This document shows positions 1-5,885 of a DNA stretch of 6,533 bases, in pieces (position 1 is the stretch's first letter; each line of letters begins with the position of its first letter). Position numbers and translations under genes: made by a program. Source of the stretch: JBAXAM01 sp037142515. GTDB taxonomy: Bacteria; Pseudomonadota; Gammaproteobacteria; UBA9339. Under the pieces are notes generated by a model that was not told the DNA's origin, did not search any database, and was given only the letters and a program-made list of their open reading frames with translations. The DNA lies in contig JBAXAM010000049.1 in NCBI GenBank assembly GCA_037142515.1, forward strand, positions 1 through 6,533, read 5' to 3'.

Positions 1-1320
1 TTTGAAGTTGCCATGGAAAAACAGCGAGAAACTTCGCGGGCTGCTAATAAATTTAACGCGACTAGTACAGTCAAATTAGCTGTAGATGGCATAACTGAAT
101 TTACAGGTTATACGCAGAATAGCTGTATTGGCAAAATACAGGGCTTATTTAAAAAAGATGGTATGAAAGTAGAGTATCTATCTGTAGGAGAAGAAGGGAT
201 TGTTGTTTTAGATAAGACGGTTTTTTATGCAGAGTCCGGCGGTCAAGTTGGTGATCTTGGTGAAATTTATTCTGATCTTAGTGTTTTCACGGTACAAGAT
301 ACTCAGAAGCATGGCGCTTTATATTTGCATCATGGTACAGTAGCAAAAGGTTCTTTTGCATTGAGTAATTCAATTACTGCTATGATTAATGAAGAGCGGC
401 GTCAAGCCATAAGATTAAATCATTCTGCTACCCACTTACTGCACGCTGGGTTGCGCTTTGTTTTGGGTGATCATGCCCTGCAACGTGGTTCCTTGGTTGA
501 TAATAAAAAGCTGCGTTTTGATTTTACCCATATGGCAGCTTTAACTGCAGAAGAATTGCGCGAGCTTGAGCGGATAGTAAACAAGCAAATTCGTGCCAAT
601 TTAAAAGTGCACACTGTTGTTAAATCCCTTGAGGAGGCGAAGAAGGAACAGGTGTATGCGTTATTTGGTGAAAAATATGGTGATGAGGTGCGCGTTGTTA
701 AAATGGGAGATTTTTCCAAAGAACTTTGTGGTGGTACCCATATTAATGCAACCGGTGAAATTGGTTTATTTAAAATCGTAGCTGAAACTAGCGTTGCTGC
801 TGGTGTTCGTCGTATTGAAGCAGTTACCGGTGAAAATGCTATTATTTGGTTATATGAAACAGAATCTGAGTTCGTTGATAGATTGCAGCAAGTTTTAGCC
901 CAGAAGCATTCTCTAGAAAAAGAAATAGCTAATTTGAAAAGTGAAAGAATGGTAAGCAAAAGCCAATCTTTGATTGATCAAGTCGTTGCCATTGGCAGTA
1001 TTAATGTGCTTGCAACTAAGCTGACCAATGCTGATAGTAAGACGTTGCGTTTGACAGTTGATACTTTAAAACAGCAATTAGGTTCTGCAGTGGTAGTGCT
1101 CGCGACTGTGTCCGGTGACAATAAGGCGCAGTTGATTATAGGTGTGACCCAAGACCTGCTTAATAAAATTAAAGCAAATGAATTATTGCAGTATGTAATG
1201 GAGCAAATAGGTGGTAGTGGTGGTGGTAGGGCCGACATGGCACAAGGTGGTGGCACTAATATTGCTGCGCTTGAGAGTGCTCTTGCTTCGGTTGCTGCGT
1301 GGGTAAAAAGTAAAGTGTAG
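1..1320 (+). CDS. alaS: Alanyl-tRNA synthetase, C-terminal half (5' end outside window)
   Basis: AlaRS charges tRNA-Ala and hydrolyses mischarged Ser/Gly-tRNA-Ala in the cytoplasm. The frame is open from base 1, so the ATG at base 13 is internal; 439 codons are visible, about half of the usual ~875 aa. The aminoacylation domain lies outside the window. Seen here, counting from base 1: the FYAESGGQVGD motif (about residues 76-86) and the editing-domain zinc ligands H141 and H145 (HSATH) with C243 and H247 (CGGTH). These are followed by GVRRIEAVTG, a charged helical stretch (about 285-320) and the Gly-rich C-Ala segment (about 404-420, GGSGGG...AQGGGTN) near the end. The match to E. coli AlaRS is nearly continuous by eye, all editing residues are present and there is no frameshift. 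The gene ends in TAG and csrA follows after 162 bases, a common gammaproteobacterial pairing. No hairpin terminator is visible after it. Confidence 0.97.
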   Translation, partial: FEVAMEKQRETSRAANKFNATSTVKLAVDGITEFTGYTQNSCIGKIQGLFKKDGMKVEYLSVGEEGIVVLDKTVFYAESGGQVGDLGEIYSDLSVFTVQDTQKHGALYLHHGTVAKGSFALSNSITAMINEERRQAIRLNHSATHLLHAGLRFVLGDHALQRGSLVDNKKLRFDFTHMAALTAEELRELERIVNKQIRANLKVHTVVKSLEEAKKEQVYALFGEKYGDEVRVVKMGDFSKELCGGTHINATGEIGLFKIVAETSVAAGVRRIEAVTGENAIIWLYETESEFVDRLQQVLAQKHSLEKEIANLKSERMVSKSQSLIDQVVAIGSINVLATKLTNADSKTLRLTVDTLKQQLGSAVVVLATVSGDNKAQLIIGVTQDLLNKIKANELLQYVMEQIGGSGGGRADMAQGGGTNIAALESALASVAAWVKSKV

Positions 1321-1371
1321 CTATATCTCTATTGTTTAAGATTATTTTAAGACTTCTGCGTGATTTGTTCT

Positions 1372-1401
1372 TTGCACTTAAGAATTCCTTAATATTTTAA
1401 T
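1372..1401 (+). promoter_or_regulatory. Candidate sigma70-type promoter for csrA
   Basis: TTGCAC (1372-1377) and TTTAAT (1396-1401) resemble -35 and -10 boxes with an 18-base spacer. An overlapping alternative is an extended -10, TGC-TACGAT (1401-1409). The spacer contains an inverted repeat, TTAAG-N5-CTTAA (1378-1392), which could be an operator half-site pair or chance in AT-rich DNA. The position, about 75-85 bases before the csrA start, leaves room for a regulated leader. Assigned by eye only. Confidence 0.35.
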
Positions 1402-1423
1402 GCTACGATGAGCTATGAGTGTA

Positions 1424-1474
1424 TCCATGGTGTATGGGAACACGAAGCTTATAGAATGGAACAATAAAGTGGAG
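1424..1474 (+). promoter_or_regulatory. csrA leader with GGA motifs (possible CsrA autoregulation sites)
   Basis: Three GGA triplets occur just upstream of csrA: 1437-1439 (ATGGGAAC), 1458-1460 (AATGGAACA) and 1471-1473, the last being the GGAG ribosome-binding site itself. A short hairpin can be drawn, TCCAT (1424-1428) against ATGGG (1434-1438), which places the first GGA at the 3' edge of the stem. CsrA proteins bind ANGGA motifs, and E. coli CsrA represses its own translation through sites that include the Shine-Dalgarno. Autoregulation here is inferred from that precedent. Confidence 0.35.
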
Positions 1475-1482
1475 AAACAAAT

Positions 1483-1722
1483 ATGTTAATTCTTACAAGA
1501 AGAATCGGGGAAACCCTTGTTATTGGCGACAATGTAACTGTCACGGTACTTGGGATTAAGGGCAATCAAACACGCTTGGGTATCAATGCACCCAAAGAAG
1601 TATCTGTGCATCGTGAAGAAATATATCAGCGTATCCAAGAAGAAAAAAAACAGCAACAGTCTGGCCTAACTGTAGAGCAAGATGAAGATATGGAACCGGT
1701 TGCTGAGATTGTCAATTATTAA
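1483..1722 (+). CDS. csrA: Carbon storage regulator CsrA (RsmA), with extended acidic tail
   Basis: CsrA is a small dimeric RNA-binding protein that controls translation and stability of mRNAs for carbon metabolism, motility, biofilm and, in intracellular relatives, life-cycle switching. Residues 1-52 are almost identical to E. coli CsrA: it begins MLILTRRIGETL, contains VLGIKGNQTRLGINAP, and keeps L4 and R44 (VHREE), both known to matter for RNA binding. It is 79 aa against 61 in E. coli. The excess is a Gln/acidic tail (about residues 57-79) rich in Q, D and E. The start is supported by GGAG at 1471-1474, 8 bases before the ATG. It lies between alaS and an intrinsic terminator, so it is probably transcribed alone or with alaS read-through. 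The GGA-rich leader suggests feedback control. Confidence 0.97.
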   Translation: MLILTRRIGETLVIGDNVTVTVLGIKGNQTRLGINAPKEVSVHREEIYQRIQEEKKQQQSGLTVEQDEDMEPVAEIVNY

Positions 1723-1753
1723 AACGAAGTTTGCCAAGTTGAATTGTGAAGAA

Positions 1754-1781
1754 ATAGCCGCTAATTTGCGGCTGTTTTTTT
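1754..1781 (+). terminator. Rho-independent terminator of csrA
   Basis: A perfect 6-bp stem, AGCCGC (1756-1761) with GCGGCT (1768-1773), has a TAATTT loop. One base later it is followed by seven T (1775-1781). It starts about 34 bases after the csrA stop and separates csrA from the lipoprotein genes. Confidence 0.88.
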
Positions 1782-1794
1782 ATAACTACTGTAT

Positions 1795-1822
1795 TTGCAA
1801 TTTAGTATTTATGTGCTACAAG
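1795..1822 (+). promoter_or_regulatory. Candidate promoter of the lipoprotein operon
   Basis: TTGCAA (1795-1800), a 16-base spacer and TACAAG (1817-1822), preceded by TGC (1814-1816), form a plausible extended -10 promoter. It is the only good candidate in the 84 bases between the csrA terminator and the first lipoprotein gene. The hexamers are imperfect, so this is tentative. Confidence 0.35.
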
Positions 1823-1865
1823 ACGAAAGTAATATTTATTTTTAAGTTTTAGGGAGAAAAAAGCA

Positions 1866-2336
1866 ATGAAAAAATTAACACTATTGGTTTTTATCGTAGT
1901 AAATGCTGCATTGTTATGTGGTTGTGCACAGAATGTTTCTCCAAACACCTATACTACCGGAGAAGTTGGCGTGGTTAGTAGAGTCAAGCCAGGGGTTATC
2001 ATCGCTAAACGTGTTATCGATATTGATAATAATAGTGGCATGGGTGGTCCGGCTGGACTTGCTGGAGGTGCTGTAGCTGGGTCGATGATCGGCGCAAGTT
2101 CAAGCACTTCTACTCATGTATTGGGTGCTGTTGGTGGGGCAGTGGTTGGTGGGGTAGTTGGTCATGTAGTCGATAAAGCTGTTAATCACCATACCGGCTA
2201 TGAATACATCATTAAGCTTAATGATGGGCAAACAGTTTCAGTTGTCCAAGAAAAGAGCGTGCAACTAGCTATTAAGCAGCATGTATTAGTTATTTATGGG
2301 GCTATGACTCGGGTTGTACCCGATAACGCGGTATAA
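1866..2336 (+). CDS. SlyB/Pcp-like glycine-zipper outer-membrane lipoprotein
   Basis: Predicted lipoprotein of 156 aa. A signal peptide (K2-K3, hydrophobic 4-17) ends in the lipobox LCGC with lipidated C20. The +2 residue is Ala, so the Lol rule predicts outer-membrane sorting. Residues about 59-100 form two Gly/Ala-rich hydrophobic stretches with GxxxG spacing (GLAGGAVAGSMIG and LGAVGGAVVGGVVG), the glycine-zipper hairpin of the SlyB/Pcp/17-kDa antigen group. The C-terminal part (about 110-150) matches the SlyB pattern of a basic/hydrophobic strand, then DGQTVSVVQE and a VLVIYG-like strand. Length equals E. coli SlyB (155 aa). SlyB proteins are linked to envelope-stress and outer-membrane stability; the exact role here is unknown. 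A strong AGGGAG site (1851-1856) precedes the ATG by 9 bases. It is the first gene of a four-lipoprotein run. Confidence 0.85.
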   Translation: MKKLTLLVFIVVNAALLCGCAQNVSPNTYTTGEVGVVSRVKPGVIIAKRVIDIDNNSGMGGPAGLAGGAVAGSMIGASSSTSTHVLGAVGGAVVGGVVGHVVDKAVNHHTGYEYIIKLNDGQTVSVVQEKSVQLAIKQHVLVIYGAMTRVVPDNAV

Positions 2337-2341
2337 CAAAG

Positions 2342-2551
2342 ATGTTAGATTTTATGCCAAAACTAAATTTATCCGTTCTTGCCGTTTTTTCTGTTTTTTT
2401 TCTAATAGCTTGTACAGCCGAACGGAATTATCGAGGAGTTGCAGATCCTTTTTGGCGAGAACTTTCGGGAGAGCAAAAACAACTTATCGTTGATCAAGCG
2501 TATGAACGAGATTTTGGACAAGATATCAAGAAAGAGGGAAATCATAAATGA
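2342..2551 (+). CDS. Mini-lipoprotein, uncharacterised (69 aa)
   Basis: No family recognised. The signal peptide runs through about residue 23 and ends in LIAC, giving lipidated C24 and a mature peptide of only about 46 residues. After the Cys come Thr and Ala, a sorting signal compatible with the outer membrane. The mature part carries a DPFWRE motif (about 35-40) and then a strongly charged, probably helical stretch (SGEQKQLIVDQAYERDFGQ). The ATG at 2342 is 5 bases after the previous stop and has no clear Shine-Dalgarno, so translation probably depends on coupling. M5 (base 2354) is an alternative start that gives a more usual signal peptide, MPKLNLS. Its stop overlaps the next start as ATGA. 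Short length makes it easy to miss, but the lipobox, the overlap and the motif shared with the gene at 3216 argue that it is real. Confidence 0.75.
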   Translation: MLDFMPKLNLSVLAVFSVFFLIACTAERNYRGVADPFWRELSGEQKQLIVDQAYERDFGQDIKKEGNHK

Positions 2552-3219
2552 GAAAAAACTTATACCTGTGTGCAATAGCCACCATATTATTTACTTGTTT
2601 TTTTTTAGTTGGTTGTGCTCCTAGTAAAAGAGTCATACCTTCGTTGCAATACCATGATGCGATTGGTATGAGTATTCCTAAAAAGGCTCATATTTATTGG
2701 GTGCCAGGGAAGCAGGCTTCGCATGAAATACCACCATCGGCTGGTTATTCGGGTAATTCCGGACTTGCTGGACTGATTGTAAATTTGATGTTTACATCCG
2801 TAGAAAGCCAGCACCGAAAAAGCAATCCTAGTCAATATGTGCTTGAGTATGGAAAAGCTGATGAAGCTGTTTTTCTTACCTCACTTAGAGATGTTTTGGA
2901 GCAACAACATGTTTTTAAAAGCGTAGACTTGACAACTGACATAAGCAAAGTTAACGCTAATGATGTGTTGATCAAGATTTATTTCAAAACCACCCGAGTA
3001 ACTGTTAACAGCGGTTATCTTATTAAACTTTCTGTCAATTTATCTATCCAAACTGGTCGCCAACCTCCGTACGAGCGAACTTACCTTGTTCAAAATGATG
3101 AAAGTTTAGATGGGGCTTTTAAGTCTAAGGGTTTTTTAGATAAAAAAACCGAGGTGTCGCAGGAATTATTAACCTTGATTATTAATGGTATCAAACAATG
3201 GTATAGAGGAAATAAATGA
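2548..3219 (+). CDS. Uncharacterised lipoprotein (223 aa), second-to-last of cassette
   Basis: The signal peptide has a basic start (R2-K3), a hydrophobic core (about 5-19) and the lipobox LVGC with C23. Ala at +2 predicts the outer membrane. The mature protein has a Pro/Gly linker, then GNSGLAGLIVNLMF (about 69-82), which is hydrophobic enough for a buried helix or amphipathic segment. Next come a helix and strand, FLTSLRDVLEQQHVFKSVDL (109-128), and ANDVLIKIYFKT (137-148). This is the F/L..aL...L....vF..V....ADvlI pattern seen in several small envelope lipoproteins (YajG-, PqiC- or LpoB-like). The resemblance is of pattern only, and I do not assign a family. A good AGAGGGA site (2533-2539) lies 8 bases before the ATG, inside the preceding gene, and the ATGA overlap implies coupled translation. 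The next gene is joined by another ATGA. Confidence 0.85.
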   Translation: MRKNLYLCAIATILFTCFFLVGCAPSKRVIPSLQYHDAIGMSIPKKAHIYWVPGKQASHEIPPSAGYSGNSGLAGLIVNLMFTSVESQHRKSNPSQYVLEYGKADEAVFLTSLRDVLEQQHVFKSVDLTTDISKVNANDVLIKIYFKTTRVTVNSGYLIKLSVNLSIQTGRQPPYERTYLVQNDESLDGAFKSKGFLDKKTEVSQELLTLIINGIKQWYRGNK

Positions 3220-3878
3220 TTAAACAATTATCAAGAATTTTTTTATTCACGCTGAGCCTGATATTTCTATCTGGATGCGCTGTTGAACATAATGTTAAGT
3301 TGCCGGAAAGTTTTTGGCAAGATACGAGCCATAAAATAACTGTAGCAAAAACAAAAGTTGTTGACAAACCAGCGCTTCACAAGATCGGTGGTCAAGGCCT
3401 GCTCGATGTAGCTATCAGCGCCGTTGCTACTAAGCAGTTTAGCAGTCATGTAGAGAAAACCAGTTTGGATTGGTACAGTGGTTTGTCGCAAAAATTTACC
3501 GTTCAATTAAAGCGGCGCAACATTTTTGCGCAAACACATCAAGTGGATGTTGAATCCAAGCAAAAGAAAAATCCTGGTTTTTTTATGCAAATGGGTGGCA
3601 ATAAAGTATTGCTAATTGAATTGCAAAGGTTAGGAGCCATTCGGAGCTATTATGGTTTTGTGCCGCTTAATGCTCCCAAAGCTTACTGTGTTTTGAAAGG
3701 GGAGCTGATTAATCTAGAAGATAAAAAAGTTTTATGGCGCCATCTTGTAGAAATTGTGGAGCCAGTGCAAGGTGAATGGGATCAGCCACCATATTATCCT
3801 AACTTTACCAAAGCGTTAGAAGTAGCTATAGCTTCGGCGCAGGAAGAGATCATCGACGGCTTTTTTTCAGGTCATTAA
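3216..3878 (+). CDS. Uncharacterised lipoprotein (220 aa), last gene of cassette
   Basis: The signal peptide ends in LSGC, giving lipidated C21 with Ala at +2 (outer membrane predicted). The mature N-terminus has the motif LPESFWQD (about 29-36), echoing the mini-lipoprotein. It continues with a strand (KITVAKTKV), GGQGLLDVAISAV (58-70), a helix ending LKRRNIF (98-104), and a conserved-looking block: NKVLLIELQRLGAIRSYYGF (129-148), then VPLNAPKAYCVLKGEL. The tail is WDQPPYYPN followed by a helix. The aromatic/Gly block around 145-165 looks under constraint. I recall similar proteins being annotated hypothetical in Legionella/Coxiella relatives, but cannot confirm it here. AGAGGA (3205-3210) is 5 bases before the start, and the ATGA overlap (3216-3219) couples it to the gene before. 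No intrinsic terminator is visible after its TAA, so transcription may run on into the tRNA. Confidence 0.85.
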   Translation: MIKQLSRIFLFTLSLIFLSGCAVEHNVKLPESFWQDTSHKITVAKTKVVDKPALHKIGGQGLLDVAISAVATKQFSSHVEKTSLDWYSGLSQKFTVQLKRRNIFAQTHQVDVESKQKKNPGFFMQMGGNKVLLIELQRLGAIRSYYGFVPLNAPKAYCVLKGELINLEDKKVLWRHLVEIVEPVQGEWDQPPYYPNFTKALEVAIASAQEEIIDGFFSGH

Positions 3879-3933
3879 TTTAGAGCAATTGCAAAGCTAA
3901 ACCCAAGAATCTTCTAGTCGCAAGCAAAAAATC

Positions 3934-3942
3934 TGGTATTAT
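3934..3942 (+). promoter_or_regulatory. Candidate -10 element for the tRNA gene
   Basis: TATTAT (3937-3942), one mismatch from TATAAT and preceded by TGG, forms an extended -10 whose expected start point lies about 9 bases before the tRNA. No good -35 box is seen at the right distance; TAGTCG at 3915-3920 is poor. An extended -10 can compensate. Confidence 0.45.
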
Positions 3943-3958
3943 CACAACTTGTAGACCT

Positions 3959-4048
3959 GGAGAGATGGCCGAGTGGCCGAAGGCGCTCCCCTGCTAAGGG
4001 AGTATGGGTCAAAGCCCATCGTGGGTTCAAATCCCACTCTCTCCGCCA
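3959..4048 (+). tRNA. tRNA-Ser(GCU), reads AGC/AGU
   Basis: The cloverleaf can be drawn in full. The acceptor GGAGAGA (3959-3965) pairs with TCTCTCC (4038-4044), with discriminator G and encoded CCA (4046-4048). The anticodon stem CTCCC/GGGAG encloses loop CTGCTAA with anticodon GCT (3993-3995). A long class II variable arm, ATGGG (4004-4008) with CCCAT (4015-4019), is typical of tRNA-Ser. The T arm GTGGG-TTCAAAT-CCCAC is perfect. A tRNA-Ser(GCU) directly follows csrA in E. coli (serV), so this tRNA marks the ancestral right border of the csrA locus. Confidence 0.97.
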
Positions 4049-4070
4049 GATTTCTTGCAATAGGTGTAGT

Positions 4071-5459
4071 GTGCGTATCTTTAGTTTACCAAATATTATT
4101 TCAGAATTTAAATGCTCGACCAAGCTAGCATTGCCGCTGATTGCAACCGAAATAATCTATGCTTTGAATGGTTTTATCGCAACGATTATGGTTGCGCATT
4201 TGGGCCAAGAAGAATTAGCTGCAAATGCTTTAGTATGGAGCATTTATCTTGCTGTAACTGTTTTTTTTGTTGGAATTCTTTGTGTAACTAGTACTATGGT
4301 TTCACAGAGTTTTGGTGCTAAAGATGATGTCGGTATTAGTATATGTTTTAAACAAGGGTTAATTATGGCTATTATCCTTGCTTTGCCAATGATGCTGATT
4401 ATGTGGAGTACGCCTGTTGTTTTAGTTTGGACTAAGCAAGATCCAGCGGTTATTCGTGCTGCCCAGCCATTTTTTTACTCATTAATTTGGGTAATGTTGC
4501 CGCTTAACATATTTTGTGTAATCGAGCAATTTTTGATCGGTATTTTAAAAACGCGTTTGGTCATGTTTTTGACTACCTTGTCTGTGCCGACAGGAATATT
4601 TTTTTCTTATGCCTTTTTGTTTGGAAAATTCGGTCTACCAAAGGCTGGACTTGCCGGTGTTGGCTATGGTTGGGCGGTGGCATATTCTTTAATGGCTGTG
4701 TATTGCATTGGTTATGTATTATTTTCTAAAAAACTAAAGAAGTATTCTTTGTTTAAGCAATGGTGGGTTGTTGAAAGTAAATTTTTATTCGAAATGATCC
4801 GCATAGGTTTGCCCATGGGTCTCATGTGGTGTAGCGAACTGATATTTTTTGCTGTTGTTGCCATTATGATGGGGGTTTTGGGTACTACAGTTTTGGCGGC
4901 ATATCAAATTGCCGATCAGTATTTAATGATCGCACTGGTTGTTCTTTTTGGTTTGCATCAATGTATTAGTATACGAGTTGGTAATGAGGTTGGTAAGAAT
5001 AATCGCAATAAATTGCATTTGATCTTAGCGGTTAATATTGGAATTGGCTTAGCATTTCTATCAATCTTTAGTATTTTTTATTCTATATATCCGCAAGTTG
5101 CGATTTCCTTAGATATAGACGTTAATTCACCTGATTTTATGGCTGTGGCATTTGAAGCTGCAAAATTCTTTCCTATAGTGGGGATACTGCTTCTATCTGA
5201 TTGTATTCGTATAGTTAGCGCAGGTGCTTTAAGGGGTTTAAAAGATGTTAATTTTCAGTTGGTTATTAGTTTATTTGGTTTTTGGGGAATTGCGTTTCCT
5301 ATTTCCTATTTATTGGCGTTCAAGTTTGGATGGGGAGGTGTAGGAATTTGGTGGGGTACTGTAATCGGTCTTTTTGTCACAGGTGTTATGTTTTTAGTGC
5401 GTTTTTATCGGCTGGCTAAAAGTGCGGATTTGGAGTTGTTGGTAACAAGAAAAGATTAG
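4071..5459 (+). CDS. MATE-family multidrug/cation antiporter
   Basis: Integral inner-membrane exporter of 462 aa, the usual size for 12-helix MATE transporters (NorM/DinF superfamily), which expel cationic drugs or metabolites in exchange for Na+ or H+. Visible hallmarks: the first helix, LALPLIATEIIYALNGFIAT (19-38), then MVAHLGQEELAANAL; the second-lobe start IRIGLPMGLMWCSELIFF (243-260), then MMGVLGTTVLAAYQIADQ (266-283); ALRGLKDVNF (386-395), equivalent to the family's RGxGD-type loop; and GVGIWWGTVIG (423-433) near the end. The start is GTG with a weak AGGTG (4062-4066) 4 bases upstream; the next in-frame ATG (residue 40) would cut the first helix. It begins 22 bases after the tRNA with no obvious promoter, so a shared tRNA-mRNA transcript is likely. 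Substrate cannot be told from sequence. Its stop overlaps the ruvX stop by 4 bases. Confidence 0.92.
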   Translation: MRIFSLPNIISEFKCSTKLALPLIATEIIYALNGFIATIMVAHLGQEELAANALVWSIYLAVTVFFVGILCVTSTMVSQSFGAKDDVGISICFKQGLIMAIILALPMMLIMWSTPVVLVWTKQDPAVIRAAQPFFYSLIWVMLPLNIFCVIEQFLIGILKTRLVMFLTTLSVPTGIFFSYAFLFGKFGLPKAGLAGVGYGWAVAYSLMAVYCIGYVLFSKKLKKYSLFKQWWVVESKFLFEMIRIGLPMGLMWCSELIFFAVVAIMMGVLGTTVLAAYQIADQYLMIALVVLFGLHQCISIRVGNEVGKNNRNKLHLILAVNIGIGLAFLSIFSIFYSIYPQVAISLDIDVNSPDFMAVAFEAAKFFPIVGILLLSDCIRIVSAGALRGLKDVNFQLVISLFGFWGIAFPISYLLAFKFGWGGVGIWWGTVIGLFVTGVMFLVRFYRLAKSADLELLVTRKD

Positions 5460-5881
5460 CTGGCCATCCATTCCTCAAGAATAATCTGTGCTGCCACGCT
5501 ATCCACCGATTCGTTCTGGAGTGCTTTATAACCACCGCGTGCGAAAATTTCTTCGCGAGCAGCTTTGGTGGTTAAGCGTTCTTCAGCTGCGTATACTTCC
5601 AGCTGATAGCGCTTTTTTAATTGTTCAATAAATCTTTTTGCTAGCTTTGTAACCTTCAAATCACTGCCATCAAATTTATATGGTACACCGACTACTAAAG
5701 CAAGAGGTTGCCAATTTTTTATTAGGTTATCGATTTGTTCCCAGCGCGGAATACCTTTTTCTGCAAGCAGTGGTGCGAGTGCAGTTGCACTTTTAGTGAT
5801 TTTTTGTCCGACAGCAACCCCGATATTTCTGGTTCCAAAATCGAATGCAAGAAAAATGTTTTTTTCATCCATGGTTAGCAT
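5456..5881 (-). CDS. ruvX: RuvX/YqgF, pre-16S rRNA nuclease (Holliday-junction-resolvase fold)
   Basis: RuvX (YqgF) is an essential RNase H-fold nuclease implicated in 5' maturation of 16S rRNA, and was earlier proposed as a Holliday junction resolvase. At 141 aa (E. coli 138) it shows the family signatures: FDFGTRNIGVAVGQ (13-26, acidic D14), LVVGVPYKFDG (62-72), AAEERLTT (98-105, usually DERLST, here Glu for the first Asp) and ESVDSVAAQIILEEW (124-138, D127). Two starts are possible: base 5881 (M1) and 5872 (M4). Neither has a clear Shine-Dalgarno, and M4 would give exactly 138 aa. It lies 4 bases after the rsmB stop, so it is probably translated by coupling in a two-gene minus-strand operon. 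Its end overlaps the convergent MATE gene. Confidence 0.95.
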   Translation of the reverse strand: MLTMDEKNIFLAFDFGTRNIGVAVGQKITKSATALAPLLAEKGIPRWEQIDNLIKNWQPLALVVGVPYKFDGSDLKVTKLAKRFIEQLKKRYQLEVYAAEERLTTKAAREEIFARGGYKALQNESVDSVAAQIILEEWMAS

Positions 5882-5885
5882 AAAA

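Noticed and set aside
471..959. 162-aa minus-strand open frame inside alaS
   Set aside because: It is a shadow of the conserved AlaRS editing domain, with low-complexity Ser/Thr-rich residues and no ribosome site.
1210..1260. GGT-rich repeat-like DNA near the end of alaS
   Set aside because: It encodes the conserved Gly-rich C-Ala segment of AlaRS and needs no other explanation.
2384..2606. T-runs (T6, T8, T9) in the signal-peptide codons of adjacent lipoproteins as possible phase-variation tracts
   Set aside because: Runs of 7-8 T also occur in the MATE gene and elsewhere in the window and reflect Phe TTT codons in AT-rich DNA. Nothing shows variability.
2439..2624. 61-aa plus-strand open frame overlapping the mini-lipoprotein and the 223-aa gene
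   Set aside because: It is out of frame with two better-supported lipoprotein genes, has no ribosome site and no signal or domain.
3879..3901. Imperfect inverted repeat TTTAG...CTAAA around GCAATTGC after the last lipoprotein gene
   Set aside because: The stem is short, AT-rich and lacks a T-run, so it is not a convincing terminator.
3959..4070. Possible phage/island attachment site at the tRNA 3' end
   Set aside because: No second copy of the tRNA 3' sequence and no integrase gene is visible; the lipoprotein block lies on the 5' side of the tRNA, not the usual insertion side.
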